Shown: in pieces, positions 1 to 10,796 of the stretch
Position numbering within the stretch: position 1 is the stretch's first letter
How the letters are laid out: the number at the start of each line of letters is the position of its first letter
Origin: Methanobacterium_D sp040373355
GTDB lineage: Archaea > Methanobacteriota > Methanobacteria > Methanobacteriales > Methanobacteriaceae
Length of the DNA stretch: 64,000 nucleotides
Direction of reading: 5' to 3'
Assembly: GCF_047495555.1 (NCBI RefSeq)
Contig: NZ_CP166866.1
Span: forward strand, 1,834,001 to 1,898,000
Made by a program: the position numbers and the translations under genes
Notes under the pieces: generated by a model
What the model was told of the DNA's origin: nothing
Database searches by the model: none
What the model saw: only the letters and a program-made list of their open reading frames with translations

Positions 1-909
1 TTTTACGCGTCCAACCACAGTTGTTTTAGTATTACCTTCTTCGTCAACAGTTAAAAGCTCATCACCAGTTTCAATTTCTGAAAGATATTTAGTTTTATTA
101 TTTGGAGTCATTACATATGCATGAACAGGTCCAGCATTTACTCTAAAAGGTCTTGAAGCTACATATTCACTTTCGAGGCTCTCGCTATGAACCAGGAAAA
201 GTCCTTTAGAATAAGATCCTACAAGCATTCCTTCGCCTACATTCATCATAGAACAAGTGTCTATACAAACACGATCTCCAGATCCAACTGGTTTAATATT
301 AGTAACAGTTGCAGGTTTAAGATCATAATTTTCTGACTCTATTTTTTCCATTATTGCAGAAACTTTTTTAATTTGGTTAATATCTGAAGTATAAAGCATT
401 ATTCCATCTGTACCATGCTCTAATGTTTCAAGAGCAAGTTTTGCTTCATCAGCATCATGAACCGCGGCTACTAATTTAACATCTTCTTTTTGAAGGTCAG
501 CTATAATGTTTTCAAGGGGAATAATTGTCCAGTCGCTTCCAACGAGAATTAAATAATCTGTATATATTCCTATTTTCCTTGCAAGTTCTTCATGTTTCTT
601 GCTTTTTATTTCAATATAAGATGCAACTGTTTTTCCTTTATTTTTAAGTTCACTGACAGCTTTCAAATCCATAGATTTTCCTAAATCATCAGGAATTTCT
701 ACTGTACCATCACCTTCACTGTTTTTACCAACAAGGAATATATCCGCATCATCTGCTGGAGAAACAATATTAATATTTCCAAGTTTTCTTATTTCAGAAA
801 CATTTTCAAAGTCCACTACTGTGTTAATTCCTGATTCAAGTCCTGTAGTGATTATACCCTTCCTTTCATCCCAGTTAGGCCCTTCTGCCATGATCCATGC
901 AAATTTCAT
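1..909 (-). CDS. aroB': 3-dehydroquinate synthase II (archaeal AroB'), 3' end outside window
   Basis: My translation from the ATG at 909 begins MKFAWIMAEGPNWDERK and stays open to the window edge, so the C-terminus is missing. The family carries out the NAD-dependent oxidative deamination and cyclisation of 2-amino-3,7-dideoxy-D-threo-hept-6-ulosonate to 3-dehydroquinate, the archaeal alternative to classical AroB. Visible family features are the N-terminal FAWI start, the central HDADEAKLALETLEHG stretch and the GSGDRVCIDTCSMMNVGEGMLVGS segment. The preceding gene on this strand (stop at 950) is the enzyme making its substrate, 40 bp upstream, so the two form a shikimate-entry operon. I am confident of the family; the exact end cannot be seen. 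Confidence 0.93.
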   Translation of the reverse strand, partial: MKFAWIMAEGPNWDERKGIITTGLESGINTVVDFENVSEIRKLGNINIVSPADDADIFLVGKNSEGDGTVEIPDDLGKSMDLKAVSELKNKGKTVASYIEIKSKKHEELARKIGIYTDYLILVGSDWTIIPLENIIADLQKEDVKLVAAVHDADEAKLALETLEHGTDGIMLYTSDINQIKKVSAIMEKIESENYDLKPATVTNIKPVGSGDRVCIDTCSMMNVGEGMLVGSYSKGLFLVHSESLESEYVASRPFRVNAGPVHAYVMTPNNKTKYLSEIETGDELLTVDEEGNTKTTVVGRVK

Positions 910-949
910 GATTTAACCTTCTAGTATATTTAAATAGTATCTTTGCAGA

Positions 950-1744
950 TTAGTCTTCTATTAATTTTAATGCTTCTTTAACATCCATATTGTTATGGAC
1001 TATTTCTGCAATTGCGCGTGTGGTTTTTCTTGGGGATTCTGCCTGGAAAATATTTCTTCCAAATGCAACACCCGCTCCTCCAACACTCACTGCATTTTTA
1101 ACCATTTGTAGTAATTCTTCGTTAGTTTCTACTCGAGGTCCACCAGCAATAACTACAGGAACTGGGCAACCGTTTACGACTTCTGCGAAGGTATCAGGGC
1201 TTCCAGTATAATTAGTTTTAACTATGTCTGCTCCAAGCTCTGCTCCTGCTCTTGCAGCAAGTTTTACTACATCAACATCATGCTCGCTTTTTATTCTTTC
1301 TCCTCTAGGGTACATCATGGCAATTAAAGGCATTCCCCATTCATCACATATTTCAGCAGTTATACCCAGGGTTTCAAGCATTTCAGGTTCCATGTCAGAT
1401 CCAATATTTACGTGGACTGATACGGCGTCAGCCCCTATTTTTAGGGCTTTTTCTACAGAAGTGACAAGAACTTTATGATCGGGGTCAGGGCCTAATGATG
1501 TACTTGCAGATAAGTGTATAATCAGACCAATATCTCTTCCGTAACCTCTATGCCCGTTATCTACCATACCTTTGTGCATGATAACTGCATTTGCTCCACC
1601 GCTTGCTACTTCATCTATTGTTTCGCACATATTTGTTATACCTGGAACGGGTCCTATGGAAACACCGTGATCAACTGGTGCTATCACTGTTCTTCCCGTT
1701 TTTCTGTTTATTATTCTCTCCATTCTAATTTTTTTACCAATCAT
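950..1744 (-). CDS. aroA': 2-amino-3,7-dideoxy-D-threo-hept-6-ulosonate synthase
   Basis: This class I aldolase-like enzyme makes the aminodideoxyheptulosonate precursor of 3-dehydroquinate in archaeal aromatic amino acid synthesis. The reading frame is open to an ATG at 1783, but AGGAGGG lies just before the ATG at 1744, and the protein from there (264 aa, MIGKKIRMERI) matches the family start, so I use 1744. Visible motifs are APVDHG (about 22-27), MMYPRGER (about 143-150), the Schiff-base lysine in DIVKTNY (K176) and the phosphate-binding VIAGGPR (about 198-204). It is transcribed ahead of aroB', with a 40-bp gap. Confidence 0.93.
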   Translation of the reverse strand: MIGKKIRMERIINRKTGRTVIAPVDHGVSIGPVPGITNMCETIDEVASGGANAVIMHKGMVDNGHRGYGRDIGLIIHLSASTSLGPDPDHKVLVTSVEKALKIGADAVSVHVNIGSDMEPEMLETLGITAEICDEWGMPLIAMMYPRGERIKSEHDVDVVKLAARAGAELGADIVKTNYTGSPDTFAEVVNGCPVPVVIAGGPRVETNEELLQMVKNAVSVGGAGVAFGRNIFQAESPRKTTRAIAEIVHNNMDVKEALKLIED

Positions 1745-1953
1745 TGGATACCCTCCTAATAAGTTTAAATAACTGAAGTTCAAAGTTTTGTAAATATAAC
1801 ATTTTATAATTATGTAGTATTTTTGGTCAATGATATAAACTTAAGGATATTAAAAATATATATTTTATAAAATTAGTTAGTGATAACCTACACAATAACC
1901 ATATAATTTTAAAAAATTCATAAAAATATAAAATTAAAAAGTAAATCTTAAGT

Positions 1954-2481
1954 TTATAATTTAGATGACCACAGTTTAAGTTCTTTTAATCTTTTTGGAA
2001 CTCCATCCCTTGCAGATGACTCCAGCCAACCGTATCTGGACTCTATCTTTTCTTCTGCTGAAGCTGAAAATATAAAATCAATAAGACCCCTGTTCCTTAT
2101 TATTGTTACTCGAGGTTTTAAACTTGAAGACCATATAAAAAAGACCTTGAAAGTTGTATCAGGATGATAGCCCCCTCCAAGATCTATAGACAGCACATCA
2201 CATCCACTCATTTTCTTCATTACGTCTTCAAGGGTTTCATGAAGTCTCACATCTGCTCTAATGAATTCTACATGATTATATTTTTTTTCTAATTGAGACA
2301 TGCTTTCTACAGCTTCAGGACTGTTATCAAGCGCGATTATTTTACCTTGAGACGCCAATTCAGCTATAATATTAGTAGAATTTCCAACATGACATCCAAG
2401 TTCAACCACATCATCACTGGGTTTAATTATTTCTTTTAATGTTTCCCTGTAAACTTTAATATCATATGTTAGCTTTATCAT
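1954..2481 (-). CDS. SAM-dependent methyltransferase-like protein
   Basis: A 175-aa class I Rossmann methyltransferase fold is suggested by the glycine-rich motif VVELGCHVGNST (residues 25-36), followed by an acidic end of strand 2 in IIALDNS (48-54) and a motif-IV-like DVLSIDLGGGY. The substrate is unknown. AGGGAA precedes the ATG at 2481. The 3' part is basic and lacks further recognisable domains. It stands alone between the shikimate operon and a flavoprotein gene on the same strand (59-bp gap). The ~170 bp between its stop and the aroA' region are AT-rich with nothing recognisable. Confidence 0.7.
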   Translation of the reverse strand: MIKLTYDIKVYRETLKEIIKPSDDVVELGCHVGNSTNIIAELASQGKIIALDNSPEAVESMSQLEKKYNHVEFIRADVRLHETLEDVMKKMSGCDVLSIDLGGGYHPDTTFKVFFIWSSSLKPRVTIIRNRGLIDFIFSASAEEKIESRYGWLESSARDGVPKRLKELKLWSSKL

Positions 2482-2539
2482 ATAATTCCCTGGTTTTCTA
2501 TTTTTAAATTTTAACTATAGACGTGTTAAAATAAAATAT

Positions 2540-3793
2540 CTAAAGATCAATACTTTTTGCAGCCGATTCCCCTGCTAAAAAACCAGTAGAAAATGCTTCC
2601 TGAAGATTATATCCTCCGCTAGGGGCACATAAATCTATAATTTCACCAGCAAAATAAATACCTCTGATAATTTTGGACTCCATTGTTTGTGGATCAATAT
2701 CTTTTTTAGAAACACCACCACATGTAATCATAGCTGCATTAATAGGCTTTGAGCCAGTAATAGTTAAAGGAAAAGCTTTTAATAGACTTAAAAGTGAATT
2801 TCTTTCGCCTTTATTAATCTGATTAACTTTTTTCTTTGGATCAATTCCAGATAACTCTGTTATCACTGGAATCATTCTATTTGGCACAAAAAGTTTCATA
2901 AGGTTCTTAAATTCAGTTTTACTCCTTTCATTAAATTCTTTAATTAAAGCCTCTTTAAGTTCTTGTTCCGAATGCTGTGGCTTTAAATCAATGAAAAGGT
3001 TAATTTCATCATGCTTTTCCATAATTTTAACGATTTCACTGCTTAAGTCAAGAACAAGTGGGCCTGAAAGTCCAAAATGAGTAAAAATAAGGTTTCCACT
3101 ATCTGAAATCATTTTTCTTTTACCATATTTAAATGTTAAAGCAACATCTTCAAGAGATATTCCTTGAAGTTCCTTAACATAATCCTCTTTTACAATTAAA
3201 GGAACTAAACCCGGTTTTAATGGAGTAATTTTATGGCCAAGTTTTTCAGCTATAGTAAATCCATCCCCTGTAGAGCCAGTGGCATTATATGAAATACCTC
3301 CTGTGGCTATTATAACCTTTTTTGCAGCAATATGATTGTCATATCCTAAATCAAGTGTGAAATAATCCGTTTTAACCTTAATATTAGATAATCTACTGTT
3401 ATAATTAACTTTAACTTTATTTTCTGATAAGTATTCTTTTAAAGCTTTTATAATTGAAGTTGATTTGTTTGAAACTGGAAATACCCTGCCATTTTCTTCT
3501 ATATTTATTTTTATCCCTTTAGCATTGAAAAAAGACATTAAGCGTCTATTCGAAAAAGCTGCAAATGCTGACCTTAAAAAAGAGCCATTTCTACCGAATT
3601 TTTGAATAAAATCATTTAATGGGGCAGTATTGGTAACATTACACCTGTTACTGCCAGTAATTTTAAGTTTTTTACCTAGTTTATCATTTCTTTCAATTAA
3701 AACAACCTTTTTTCCAAGCTGAGCTGCTCTAATTGCAGCCATCATTCCTGCAGGTCCTGCGCCCACTACTACTATATCATGAATTTTTATCAA
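2540..3793 (-). CDS. NAD(P)/FAD-dependent oxidoreductase, HI0933/YhiN family
   Basis: This 417-aa flavoprotein has an N-terminal FAD-binding Rossmann motif GAGPAGMMAA (11-20), the GSNRCNVTN motif typical of the HI0933 (YhiN) family, ATGGISYNATGSTGDG in the middle and a C-terminal FAD-contacting AGEIIDLCAPSGGYN segment. The physiological substrate of this family is not settled; names such as aminoacetone oxidase are tentative. The start is a TTG at 3793 preceded by AGGGAGA, with no better ATG. It is presumably cytoplasmic; no signal or membrane segment is seen. Confidence 0.85.
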   Translation of the reverse strand: MIKIHDIVVVGAGPAGMMAAIRAAQLGKKVVLIERNDKLGKKLKITGSNRCNVTNTAPLNDFIQKFGRNGSFLRSAFAAFSNRRLMSFFNAKGIKINIEENGRVFPVSNKSTSIIKALKEYLSENKVKVNYNSRLSNIKVKTDYFTLDLGYDNHIAAKKVIIATGGISYNATGSTGDGFTIAEKLGHKITPLKPGLVPLIVKEDYVKELQGISLEDVALTFKYGKRKMISDSGNLIFTHFGLSGPLVLDLSSEIVKIMEKHDEINLFIDLKPQHSEQELKEALIKEFNERSKTEFKNLMKLFVPNRMIPVITELSGIDPKKKVNQINKGERNSLLSLLKAFPLTITGSKPINAAMITCGGVSKKDIDPQTMESKIIRGIYFAGEIIDLCAPSGGYNLQEAFSTGFLAGESAAKSIDL

Positions 3794-3937
3794 AATTAGT
3801 CTCCCTTTAAAAATATAATTAAGGTATCTTTATTCGATTCTATTTAAAATTTAAATATAAAAATAATAATTTATTATTTTATTAGCATATAATAAAGAGA
3901 ACCTCAAATAAATGGATTCTAGTAGAAGGGATAAAAT

Positions 3938-4480
3938 ATGGCAATTAAGAAAATAGAATACTTGATTATTTGTATTTTAATTATAGGAATAGTAGGAATA
4001 GGTTTATACTCAATTCTGAGTAATTATGAAAATATTAAACATTTTGAAGGATCTAACATTTCTTTTGATTATCCAAAAACGTGGTCTTTTGGAGGATACA
4101 CTGATAATATTGTAGTTGCTCAAAATGATAATCCTATGGCAAGTTTAAGTATGCGCTTACATTTTGCCGCTCCCGGAACTTTAGATTCAAGTAGACAAGC
4201 AGCACTTTATGAAGCAAAAGAACTTAAAACTCCAGTTTTAATTGATAAAACTATAGAAATAGATGGTGAAAAAGCAATCTATATCGCCACCAAAAGTAAT
4301 GATGGCTTTGAATATGCAACCATAATATTTTATAAAAATGGTAAGGAATATGATTTTATGTTTGCTGCAAAGAACATAACCGAGATAGAATCAGACATAA
4401 ATACCATTACAAACAGTTTTCATATTAAAACAGAAGATGAAAATGGACTTTGGGAATTTTTAAGTAGTCTTTTTAATTGA
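3938..4480 (+). CDS. membrane-anchored PsbP-related protein
   Basis: A 180-aa protein with one N-terminal hydrophobic segment (about residues 8-28) that should act as an uncleaved anchor or signal, leaving the rest outside the cell. The exterior part resembles the PsbP-like domain common in Methanobacterium surface proteins: a FEGSNISFDYPKTW start, a DGEKAIYIAT middle and a final NSFHIKTE strand. Function is unknown. AAGGGAT precedes the ATG. It is convergent with aspS (stop-to-stop gap 24 bp). Confidence 0.6.
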   Translation: MAIKKIEYLIICILIIGIVGIGLYSILSNYENIKHFEGSNISFDYPKTWSFGGYTDNIVVAQNDNPMASLSMRLHFAAPGTLDSSRQAALYEAKELKTPVLIDKTIEIDGEKAIYIATKSNDGFEYATIIFYKNGKEYDFMFAAKNITEIESDINTITNSFHIKTEDENGLWEFLSSLFN

Positions 4481-4504
4481 TTTGAAAAATAAAATAATTA
4501 GGGA

Positions 4505-5824
<1,320 letters not shown>

Positions 5825-5855
5825 TTAATTCACCTCTAAAATAATTAAATAAATG

Positions 5856-7133
5856 TTAATTTTTTGATATTCTCTTTTTAAACGATTCTGCGTGAGCATA
5901 AAGCCCTTCATATTCTGCAAGGGTTACTACAACATCCTTTAAATTATCCACCCCTTCTTTAGAAAGCCTTTGTACTGTAGGTTTCTTTATAAAGGACTCA
6001 GTTGAAAGTCCAGAGTACATTCTTGCATTTTTTGAAGTTGGAAGGACGTGATTGGTGCCTGAGCCATAATCCCCTGCAGCAACAGGTGTTAATTCCCCTA
6101 AAAATATAGAACCTGCATTATTAATATTTTTCAAAACAGCCTCATCATCTTTTGTCATTATAATAAGGTGTTCAGCGGCGTATTCATTTGCAAATTCTAT
6201 AGCTTCATCAATAGAATCAGTAATTATTATTTTACCATATTTTTGAAGGGATTCTTCTATTATTTTACTTCTTTGCATATATTTAATATTTGCTAATATA
6301 ATTTCATTTACTTCATTAGCAATGTCAGTTGAATCTGTTACAAGGACTGATGCTGCATCTGGATCATGTTCTGCCTGAGCAAGCATGTCAAATGCTATAT
6401 ACTCCGCATTAGCTGTATTATCGGCAATTATGAGTACTTCAGATGGTCCTGCAGGGAAATCTATATCCACATCACCATATACAAGCTTTTTGGCTGCTGT
6501 AACAAATATATTCCCCGGTCCAACTATTTTATCGACTTTTGGGATAGTTTGAGTTCCAAAGGCCATTGCAGAAATAGCCTGTGCACCCCCAACTTTATAA
6601 ATTTCATCAGCACCAGCTATATCTGCTGCTGCAAGCACCATAGGATTAACATTGCCATCTGGCATTGGTGGAGTGCAACAAATTACTTTTTGAACTCCTG
6701 CAATTTTTGCAGGTATTATAGTCATTAAAACAGAAGATGGATAAACAGCGCGTCCTCCAGGTATGTAACATCCTACTTTTTCGATAGGGCGGATTATCTG
6801 ACCTGCAGTAATTCCTTCTGCTACCTCTTCAAACCAGGGATTTGGAATTTGTGCTTTATGGAATTTTTTAATATTTTCAGCAGCTTTTTTAAGTGCTTTA
6901 AGAACGTTTTCATCCAAATCTTTATAACTCTCTTTAATTTCACCTTCACTTACTCTAAAATCATCAATTTTAACATTATCAAATTTTTCAGTATATGATT
7001 TGAGCGAAATATCACCATTGAGCTTTACATCATTAATAATACTACTTACAACACTTACCACACTTTCTGCGTCGACTTTCGAGCGTTCAAGTAGTTCATT
7101 TCTATTTACGCTTTTCATTTTTATTATTTCCAT
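5856..7133 (-). CDS. hisD: histidinol dehydrogenase
   Basis: Last two steps of histidine synthesis: NAD-dependent oxidation of L-histidinol to L-histidine, zinc-dependent. Family motifs are GGRAVYPSSVLM, VGPGNIFVTAAK, FPAGPSEVLIIAD, the zinc-site AQAEHDPDA, and the C-terminal region GDYGSGTNHVLPT with ATG-like usage at SGLSTESF. The frame opens with GTG at 7142; I chose the ATG at 7133 (425 aa, MEIIKMKSVNRN), but 7118 is also possible since no convincing Shine-Dalgarno decides it. Downstream is aspS. Confidence 0.95.
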   Translation of the reverse strand: MEIIKMKSVNRNELLERSKVDAESVVSVVSSIINDVKLNGDISLKSYTEKFDNVKIDDFRVSEGEIKESYKDLDENVLKALKKAAENIKKFHKAQIPNPWFEEVAEGITAGQIIRPIEKVGCYIPGGRAVYPSSVLMTIIPAKIAGVQKVICCTPPMPDGNVNPMVLAAADIAGADEIYKVGGAQAISAMAFGTQTIPKVDKIVGPGNIFVTAAKKLVYGDVDIDFPAGPSEVLIIADNTANAEYIAFDMLAQAEHDPDAASVLVTDSTDIANEVNEIILANIKYMQRSKIIEESLQKYGKIIITDSIDEAIEFANEYAAEHLIIMTKDDEAVLKNINNAGSIFLGELTPVAAGDYGSGTNHVLPTSKNARMYSGLSTESFIKKPTVQRLSKEGVDNLKDVVVTLAEYEGLYAHAESFKKRISKN

Positions 7134-7573
7134 AAATACCACATCAAAAGTTACATAATATGATTTTAGAACTGGATTAACCTAATTATTAAAATATATA
7201 AAATTTACAATAATTAAAATTGTATCTATACTATAATATTATTTATGACAATATCTTTTAAACTTTTTATAAACAATCAATTTAAGTGACATTTTAAATT
7301 TAATTAAAGAAGTTATTATTGCTTATTTAATAAAATAGAATATTTAAAAGTATATATTAATCCAATACCTACTAATTATTAGTTTATGCTTATTTACAAT
7401 TTTAATATTAATTCAACTTTTTATATAATAATTTAATATCTTCTAATAGTTACCTAAAAATAGTAATACGTATATTAATTTACTTTGACTTTTATGTTAC
7501 AAATCTCACCCTATTTAAGTTATCGAAATCAATTTTAGCAATGAATTGAATTTTTGTTTGATTAAAGTGTTAA

Positions 7574-7596
7574 TTAGTGCTTAATCCACTTCACAC
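7574..7596. repeat. operator-like element, copy 1
   Basis: TTAGTG-N3-AATCCA-N2-TCACA pattern with GTG/CAC inverted ends. A second copy lies at 7697-7716. Two copies of such a motif upstream of one gene suggest a regulator site; this is an inference from the repetition. Confidence 0.35.
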
Positions 7597-7696
7597 AGTA
7601 TTTCAATGTACCATCAAAAAGTATAAGAGCTATAATATTAAGATTATATGGATATAAAAATAATAAAAATCATATAAATAGCAACATATTTCTTTT

Positions 7697-7716
7697 TTAG
7701 TGTGTAATCCATCACA
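7697..7716. repeat. operator-like element, copy 2, next to TATA box
   Basis: Same TTAGTG-N3-AATCCA-TCACA pattern as the element at 7574, containing TGTG...CACA inverted ends, and ending immediately upstream of the TATA-like box at 7719. A protein bound here would meet TBP/TFB directly. Confidence 0.35.
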
Positions 7717-7718
7717 AC

Positions 7719-7728
7719 ATATAAATAA
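7719..7728 (+). promoter_or_regulatory. TATA box of the UPF0058 gene
   Basis: The sequence CATATAAATA is a good archaeal TATA box. With a start site about 25 bp downstream the leader would be about 25-30 nt and include the GGAGGG ribosome binding site before the ATG at 7773. Confidence 0.5.
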
Positions 7729-7772
7729 TATGCAAATAAATTTCAAAGTAATAAATGGAGGGCTCGGTTAAT

Positions 7773-8111
7773 ATGTATAAAGATGAGCTTATACAATTAC
7801 ATCAGTTTTTGGTATATGTTTTAAAATATTTAGAAGACGGATATGAAGTTAAAGGTGAATGCGAGGAATATTTCCTCCTTAATATAAGCCCGCACCACAT
7901 TCACAGAACAAAAGCCGAACATAAATATGCTATTTTTGTATTATCTGAATCAATTTCTGAATTGATTGCTAGAAAGAACGATGGCACAGCACCACCTAAC
8001 GTTTCAAATGGACTAGCTGAACTTGCAAAACGATCTAAAAAGGAAATAATGCGCATGCATGAGGATAATGCGCTGAAATACGAAAAGAATAAAAATGTGG
8101 AAATAATTTAA
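7773..8111 (+). CDS. UPF0058 family protein
   Basis: A 112-aa conserved archaeal protein of unknown function. The family signature is visible from the start (MYKDELIQLHQFLVYVLKYLE) through the His-rich SPHHIHRTKAEHKYAIFVLSE block, which could bind metal. The open frame extends to 7755, but GGAGGG stands 10 nt before the ATG at 7773, which matches the family start. The C-terminus (residues 80-112) is charged and helical. It is preceded by a long promoter region with repeated operator-like elements, so its expression may be regulated. Confidence 0.8.
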   Translation: MYKDELIQLHQFLVYVLKYLEDGYEVKGECEEYFLLNISPHHIHRTKAEHKYAIFVLSESISELIARKNDGTAPPNVSNGLAELAKRSKKEIMRMHEDNALKYEKNKNVEII

Positions 8112-8186
8112 TTTTAAAGGCATTAATAGAAATATATTAACATCATAAATTCCATATACTTTTTATACACTAAGGTAGGTATACCC

Positions 8187-9584
8187 ATGAAAAGTATAAG
8201 GAAAATGATTTGTTTAGTTGACGGAGAACATTATTTACCAGTTACTAAGTCTGCTCTGGATACTCTTGATAGTATAGAGCATAATGAAGTAGTTGCCGTT
8301 GTTTTTATTGGTGGAACAGAGAAACTGAGGGAAGCTTCTGAAGAGGGAATATCAGAGAAGATGGAGCGACCAGTACATTTTGGTGATGATTATCACCAAA
8401 TACCCTATGACCTCATCGATGAGATGATTAAAAAGTACGATGCTGATGTGGTAATGGATTTAAGCGATGAACCAATTGTTGATTATTCTCAACGGTTTAA
8501 AATCGCTACCACAGTACTTCTAAATGGAATTTCATATGAAGGTCCTGATTTTAGGTTTGAACCCCTTACTGAATATGAAGTATTAAAAAAACCATCACTA
8601 AAGATTCTGGGTACTGGTAAAAGAATTGGTAAAACAGCAGTTTCAGCCTATGCAGCTCGTTTAATTCACAATAGGAACTATAACCCATGTATTGTGGCAA
8701 TGGGGCGAGGAGGTCCTGAACATCCAGAAATTGTCCGTGGGGACAAAATCAAAATTACAGCGGAATATTTAATGGAACAATCAAATAAGGGAGTTCATGC
8801 AGCATCAGATCACTGGGAAGATGCTTTGATGAGCAGAATCTTAACTATTGGATGTAGAAGATGTGGGGGAGGTCTAGCTGGAGACGTTTTTATTACTAAC
8901 ATGAAAAGAGGAGCACAGCTTGCAAATGAAGTTGATTCTGACTTTGTAATCATGGAAGGAAGTGGTGCAGCAGTACCTCCAATTAAAACAGATACACATA
9001 TAGTTCTTGTAGGTGCAAATCAGCCTATACTCAACCTAGAGAACTTTTTTGGCCCATACCGAATAAAATTAGCTGATCTTGTTATTATTACAATGTGCGA
9101 AGAACCTATGTCTCACCCAGAAAAGGTCAAAAGAATTACAGAACTAATAAAAGAAGTTAACCCTGACGCACAGGTAATACCCACTGTTTTTAGACCTAAA
9201 CCACTTGATAACATAGAAAATAAAAATATTCTTTTTGCAACCACGGCTCCAGATGCCATTAAGGGAACTCTTGTGGACTATTTAGAAGAAAATTACGGCT
9301 GTAAAGTTATTGGAACTACCTCACACTTATCTAATAGGCCACTGCTTCAAAAAGACATTGAAAAATACATAGATGACGTAGATATTATGCTCACAGAGCT
9401 TAAAGCTGCAGCAGTGGATGTCGCAACAAAAGATGCACTTGAAGCAGGATTAGGTGTTGTATATTGTGATAATATCCCTAAAGTCTGTGGTGGACTTGAG
9501 GGAGAACATGAGTTTCTGCAAAATGCAATAGTAAATGTTGTTGAAAAATCAATATCTAAATTTAATTCACACAATAAAAAATAA
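8187..9584 (+). CDS. cpgS: cyclic 2,3-diphosphoglycerate synthetase
   Basis: Forms the intramolecular phosphoanhydride of 2,3-diphosphoglycerate with ATP; cyclic 2,3-DPG is a major intracellular solute in Methanobacteriales, thought to be a stabiliser and phosphate/carbon store. The 465-aa length fits the family. The N-terminal domain begins MKSIRKMICLVDGEHYLPV; an ATP-binding P-loop-like GTGKRIGKT occurs at 142-150, followed by MGRGGPEHPE and an EGSGAAVPP segment near 255-265. AGGTAGG precedes the ATG at 8187. It is convergent with rpiA (19-bp gap). The 2-phosphoglycerate kinase that supplies the substrate is not in the window. Confidence 0.88.
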   Translation: MKSIRKMICLVDGEHYLPVTKSALDTLDSIEHNEVVAVVFIGGTEKLREASEEGISEKMERPVHFGDDYHQIPYDLIDEMIKKYDADVVMDLSDEPIVDYSQRFKIATTVLLNGISYEGPDFRFEPLTEYEVLKKPSLKILGTGKRIGKTAVSAYAARLIHNRNYNPCIVAMGRGGPEHPEIVRGDKIKITAEYLMEQSNKGVHAASDHWEDALMSRILTIGCRRCGGGLAGDVFITNMKRGAQLANEVDSDFVIMEGSGAAVPPIKTDTHIVLVGANQPILNLENFFGPYRIKLADLVIITMCEEPMSHPEKVKRITELIKEVNPDAQVIPTVFRPKPLDNIENKNILFATTAPDAIKGTLVDYLEENYGCKVIGTTSHLSNRPLLQKDIEKYIDDVDIMLTELKAAAVDVATKDALEAGLGVVYCDNIPKVCGGLEGEHEFLQNAIVNVVEKSISKFNSHNKK

Positions 9585-9603
9585 TAAATAAAAAATAATT
9601 TTT

Positions 9604-10275
9604 TTACTTTTTTAAATTTTTTAATCCTTCCGGTGTCCCTATAATAACTTCATCTACAATTCCCGCAAATATACCATTTTCTACAACACCAGGAATCGCG
9701 TTAAGTTCTTTTTCCAAGCCCCTAGGGTCTTCAATTTTTCCGAAATTGACATCCAGAACAAAATTACCATTATCTGTAATCACGGGTCCATCTTTCCTTT
9801 CAGCCATACGTAGAGTAGGTACACCATTTAGCTGTTTTACATGATTACTAACAGTTCTGCATGCTTGAGGAATAACTTCAAGAGGAACTGGGAATTCTCC
9901 AAGGTAATCTACAATTTTTGAATCATCTACAATTACTACAAATCTCTTAGCAGATTCATCAACAATTTTTTCAAGAGTATGTGCAGCGCCACCACCTTTT
10001 ATCAAATTTAAATCTTTATCTACTTCATCAGCACCGTCAACTGCGATATCAATAGAATGTTCATCAAGTGTGGTTATGGTAATTCCTGCATCTTTTGCTA
10101 ATAAGAATGACTGGTAAGATGTAGGAATACCTAATATTGATATATTTTCTTCCTTTATTCTTTGACCTAATCTCTCTATAAAATAGTGAGTAGTAGATCC
10201 TGTTCCAAGTCCAACAACTTCATTATCTTTAACTAATTCTGCAGCAGCGTATCCTGCAATTTTTTTTTGCTCCAT
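9604..10275 (-). CDS. rpiA: ribose-5-phosphate isomerase A
   Basis: Interconverts ribose 5-phosphate and ribulose 5-phosphate, feeding nucleotide and histidine synthesis. The 223-aa protein has all signature blocks: VGLGTGSTTHYFIE near residue 20, the catalytic DGADEVDKDLNLIKGGGAA around 80-100, LEKIVDESAKRFVVIVDDSK and the final GVVENGIFAGIVDEVIIGTPEG. GAGGT precedes the ATG at 10275. It lies 93 bp downstream of the UPF0179 gene on the same strand. Confidence 0.95.
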   Translation of the reverse strand: MEQKKIAGYAAAELVKDNEVVGLGTGSTTHYFIERLGQRIKEENISILGIPTSYQSFLLAKDAGITITTLDEHSIDIAVDGADEVDKDLNLIKGGGAAHTLEKIVDESAKRFVVIVDDSKIVDYLGEFPVPLEVIPQACRTVSNHVKQLNGVPTLRMAERKDGPVITDNGNFVLDVNFGKIEDPRGLEKELNAIPGVVENGIFAGIVDEVIIGTPEGLKNLKK

Positions 10276-10367
10276 AAATAAACCTCTATCTTAAAATATA
10301 CAATAATTTTGATCTATTTTGATATAATGCTTAAAACATAATTAAATTTGTAAAAATAAATATATAA

Positions 10368-10796
10368 TTATTCAAGAACAACTAAAGAGAGATTTAAACC
10401 TTTAACACATTTATTAGGAGGTTTGCCTATTATACTTACGATTTTACACTTATCTCCTTCTTGTAAACCTTCAGGGAAGCATGAATCTCTCATTAGACAT
10501 GCTAAATCACATTCGGGGAATTCAAATTGAATTACTGAACCTTCAAATGCTTTTTTAGAATCAACAAATGTTTCAATACCTGCCCTTTCCACTTCAACAA
10601 CTGCTATTTTTCCACCCTCATGTATAGGGCATGACTGCTCTGTATCTTTAACATCAGTTACTATATACATTCTTCCTTCTTCTAATGAATCTATACAAGT
10701 ACTTTTAAATCTACACTTCTCGCATTCCTCAGAAGCTCCATAGTGCATAAATTTAAGTCCTTTTTCTGCTAGATTCTTTCCAATGAGGGTGATCAT
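10368..10796 (-). CDS. UPF0179 family cysteine-rich protein
   Basis: A 142-aa archaeal protein of unknown function. From the ATG at 10796 (AGGAG 8 nt upstream) it reads MITLIGKNLAEKGLKFMHYG and carries cysteines in CEKCRFKSTC (about 23-32), SCP, CDLACLMRDSC and KCVKG, an arrangement that suggests zinc or iron-sulfur binding. The frame is open back to 10892 but that extension lacks homology and has no ribosome site. UPF0179 is widespread in methanogens. Confidence 0.8.
   Translation of the reverse strand: MITLIGKNLAEKGLKFMHYGASEECEKCRFKSTCIDSLEEGRMYIVTDVKDTEQSCPIHEGGKIAVVEVERAGIETFVDSKKAFEGSVIQFEFPECDLACLMRDSCFPEGLQEGDKCKIVSIIGKPPNKCVKGLNLSLVVLE

Larger units (their letters stand above)
7134..7772. 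other. long AT-rich intergenic region between divergent genes
   Basis: About 640 bp separates divergently transcribed hisD and the UPF0058 gene. I see no coding region, tRNA or stable hairpin. It carries the hisD promoter region, a repeated TTAGTG-AATCCA element (7574-7596 and 7697-7716) and a TATA-like box at 7719-7728 upstream of the UPF0058 gene. Confidence 0.6.

Noticed and set aside
990..1211. Open frame opposite the aminodideoxyheptulosonate synthase gene
   Set aside because: It is the complement of a conserved gene and has no homology or ribosome site. The same applies to similar overlapping frames throughout the window.
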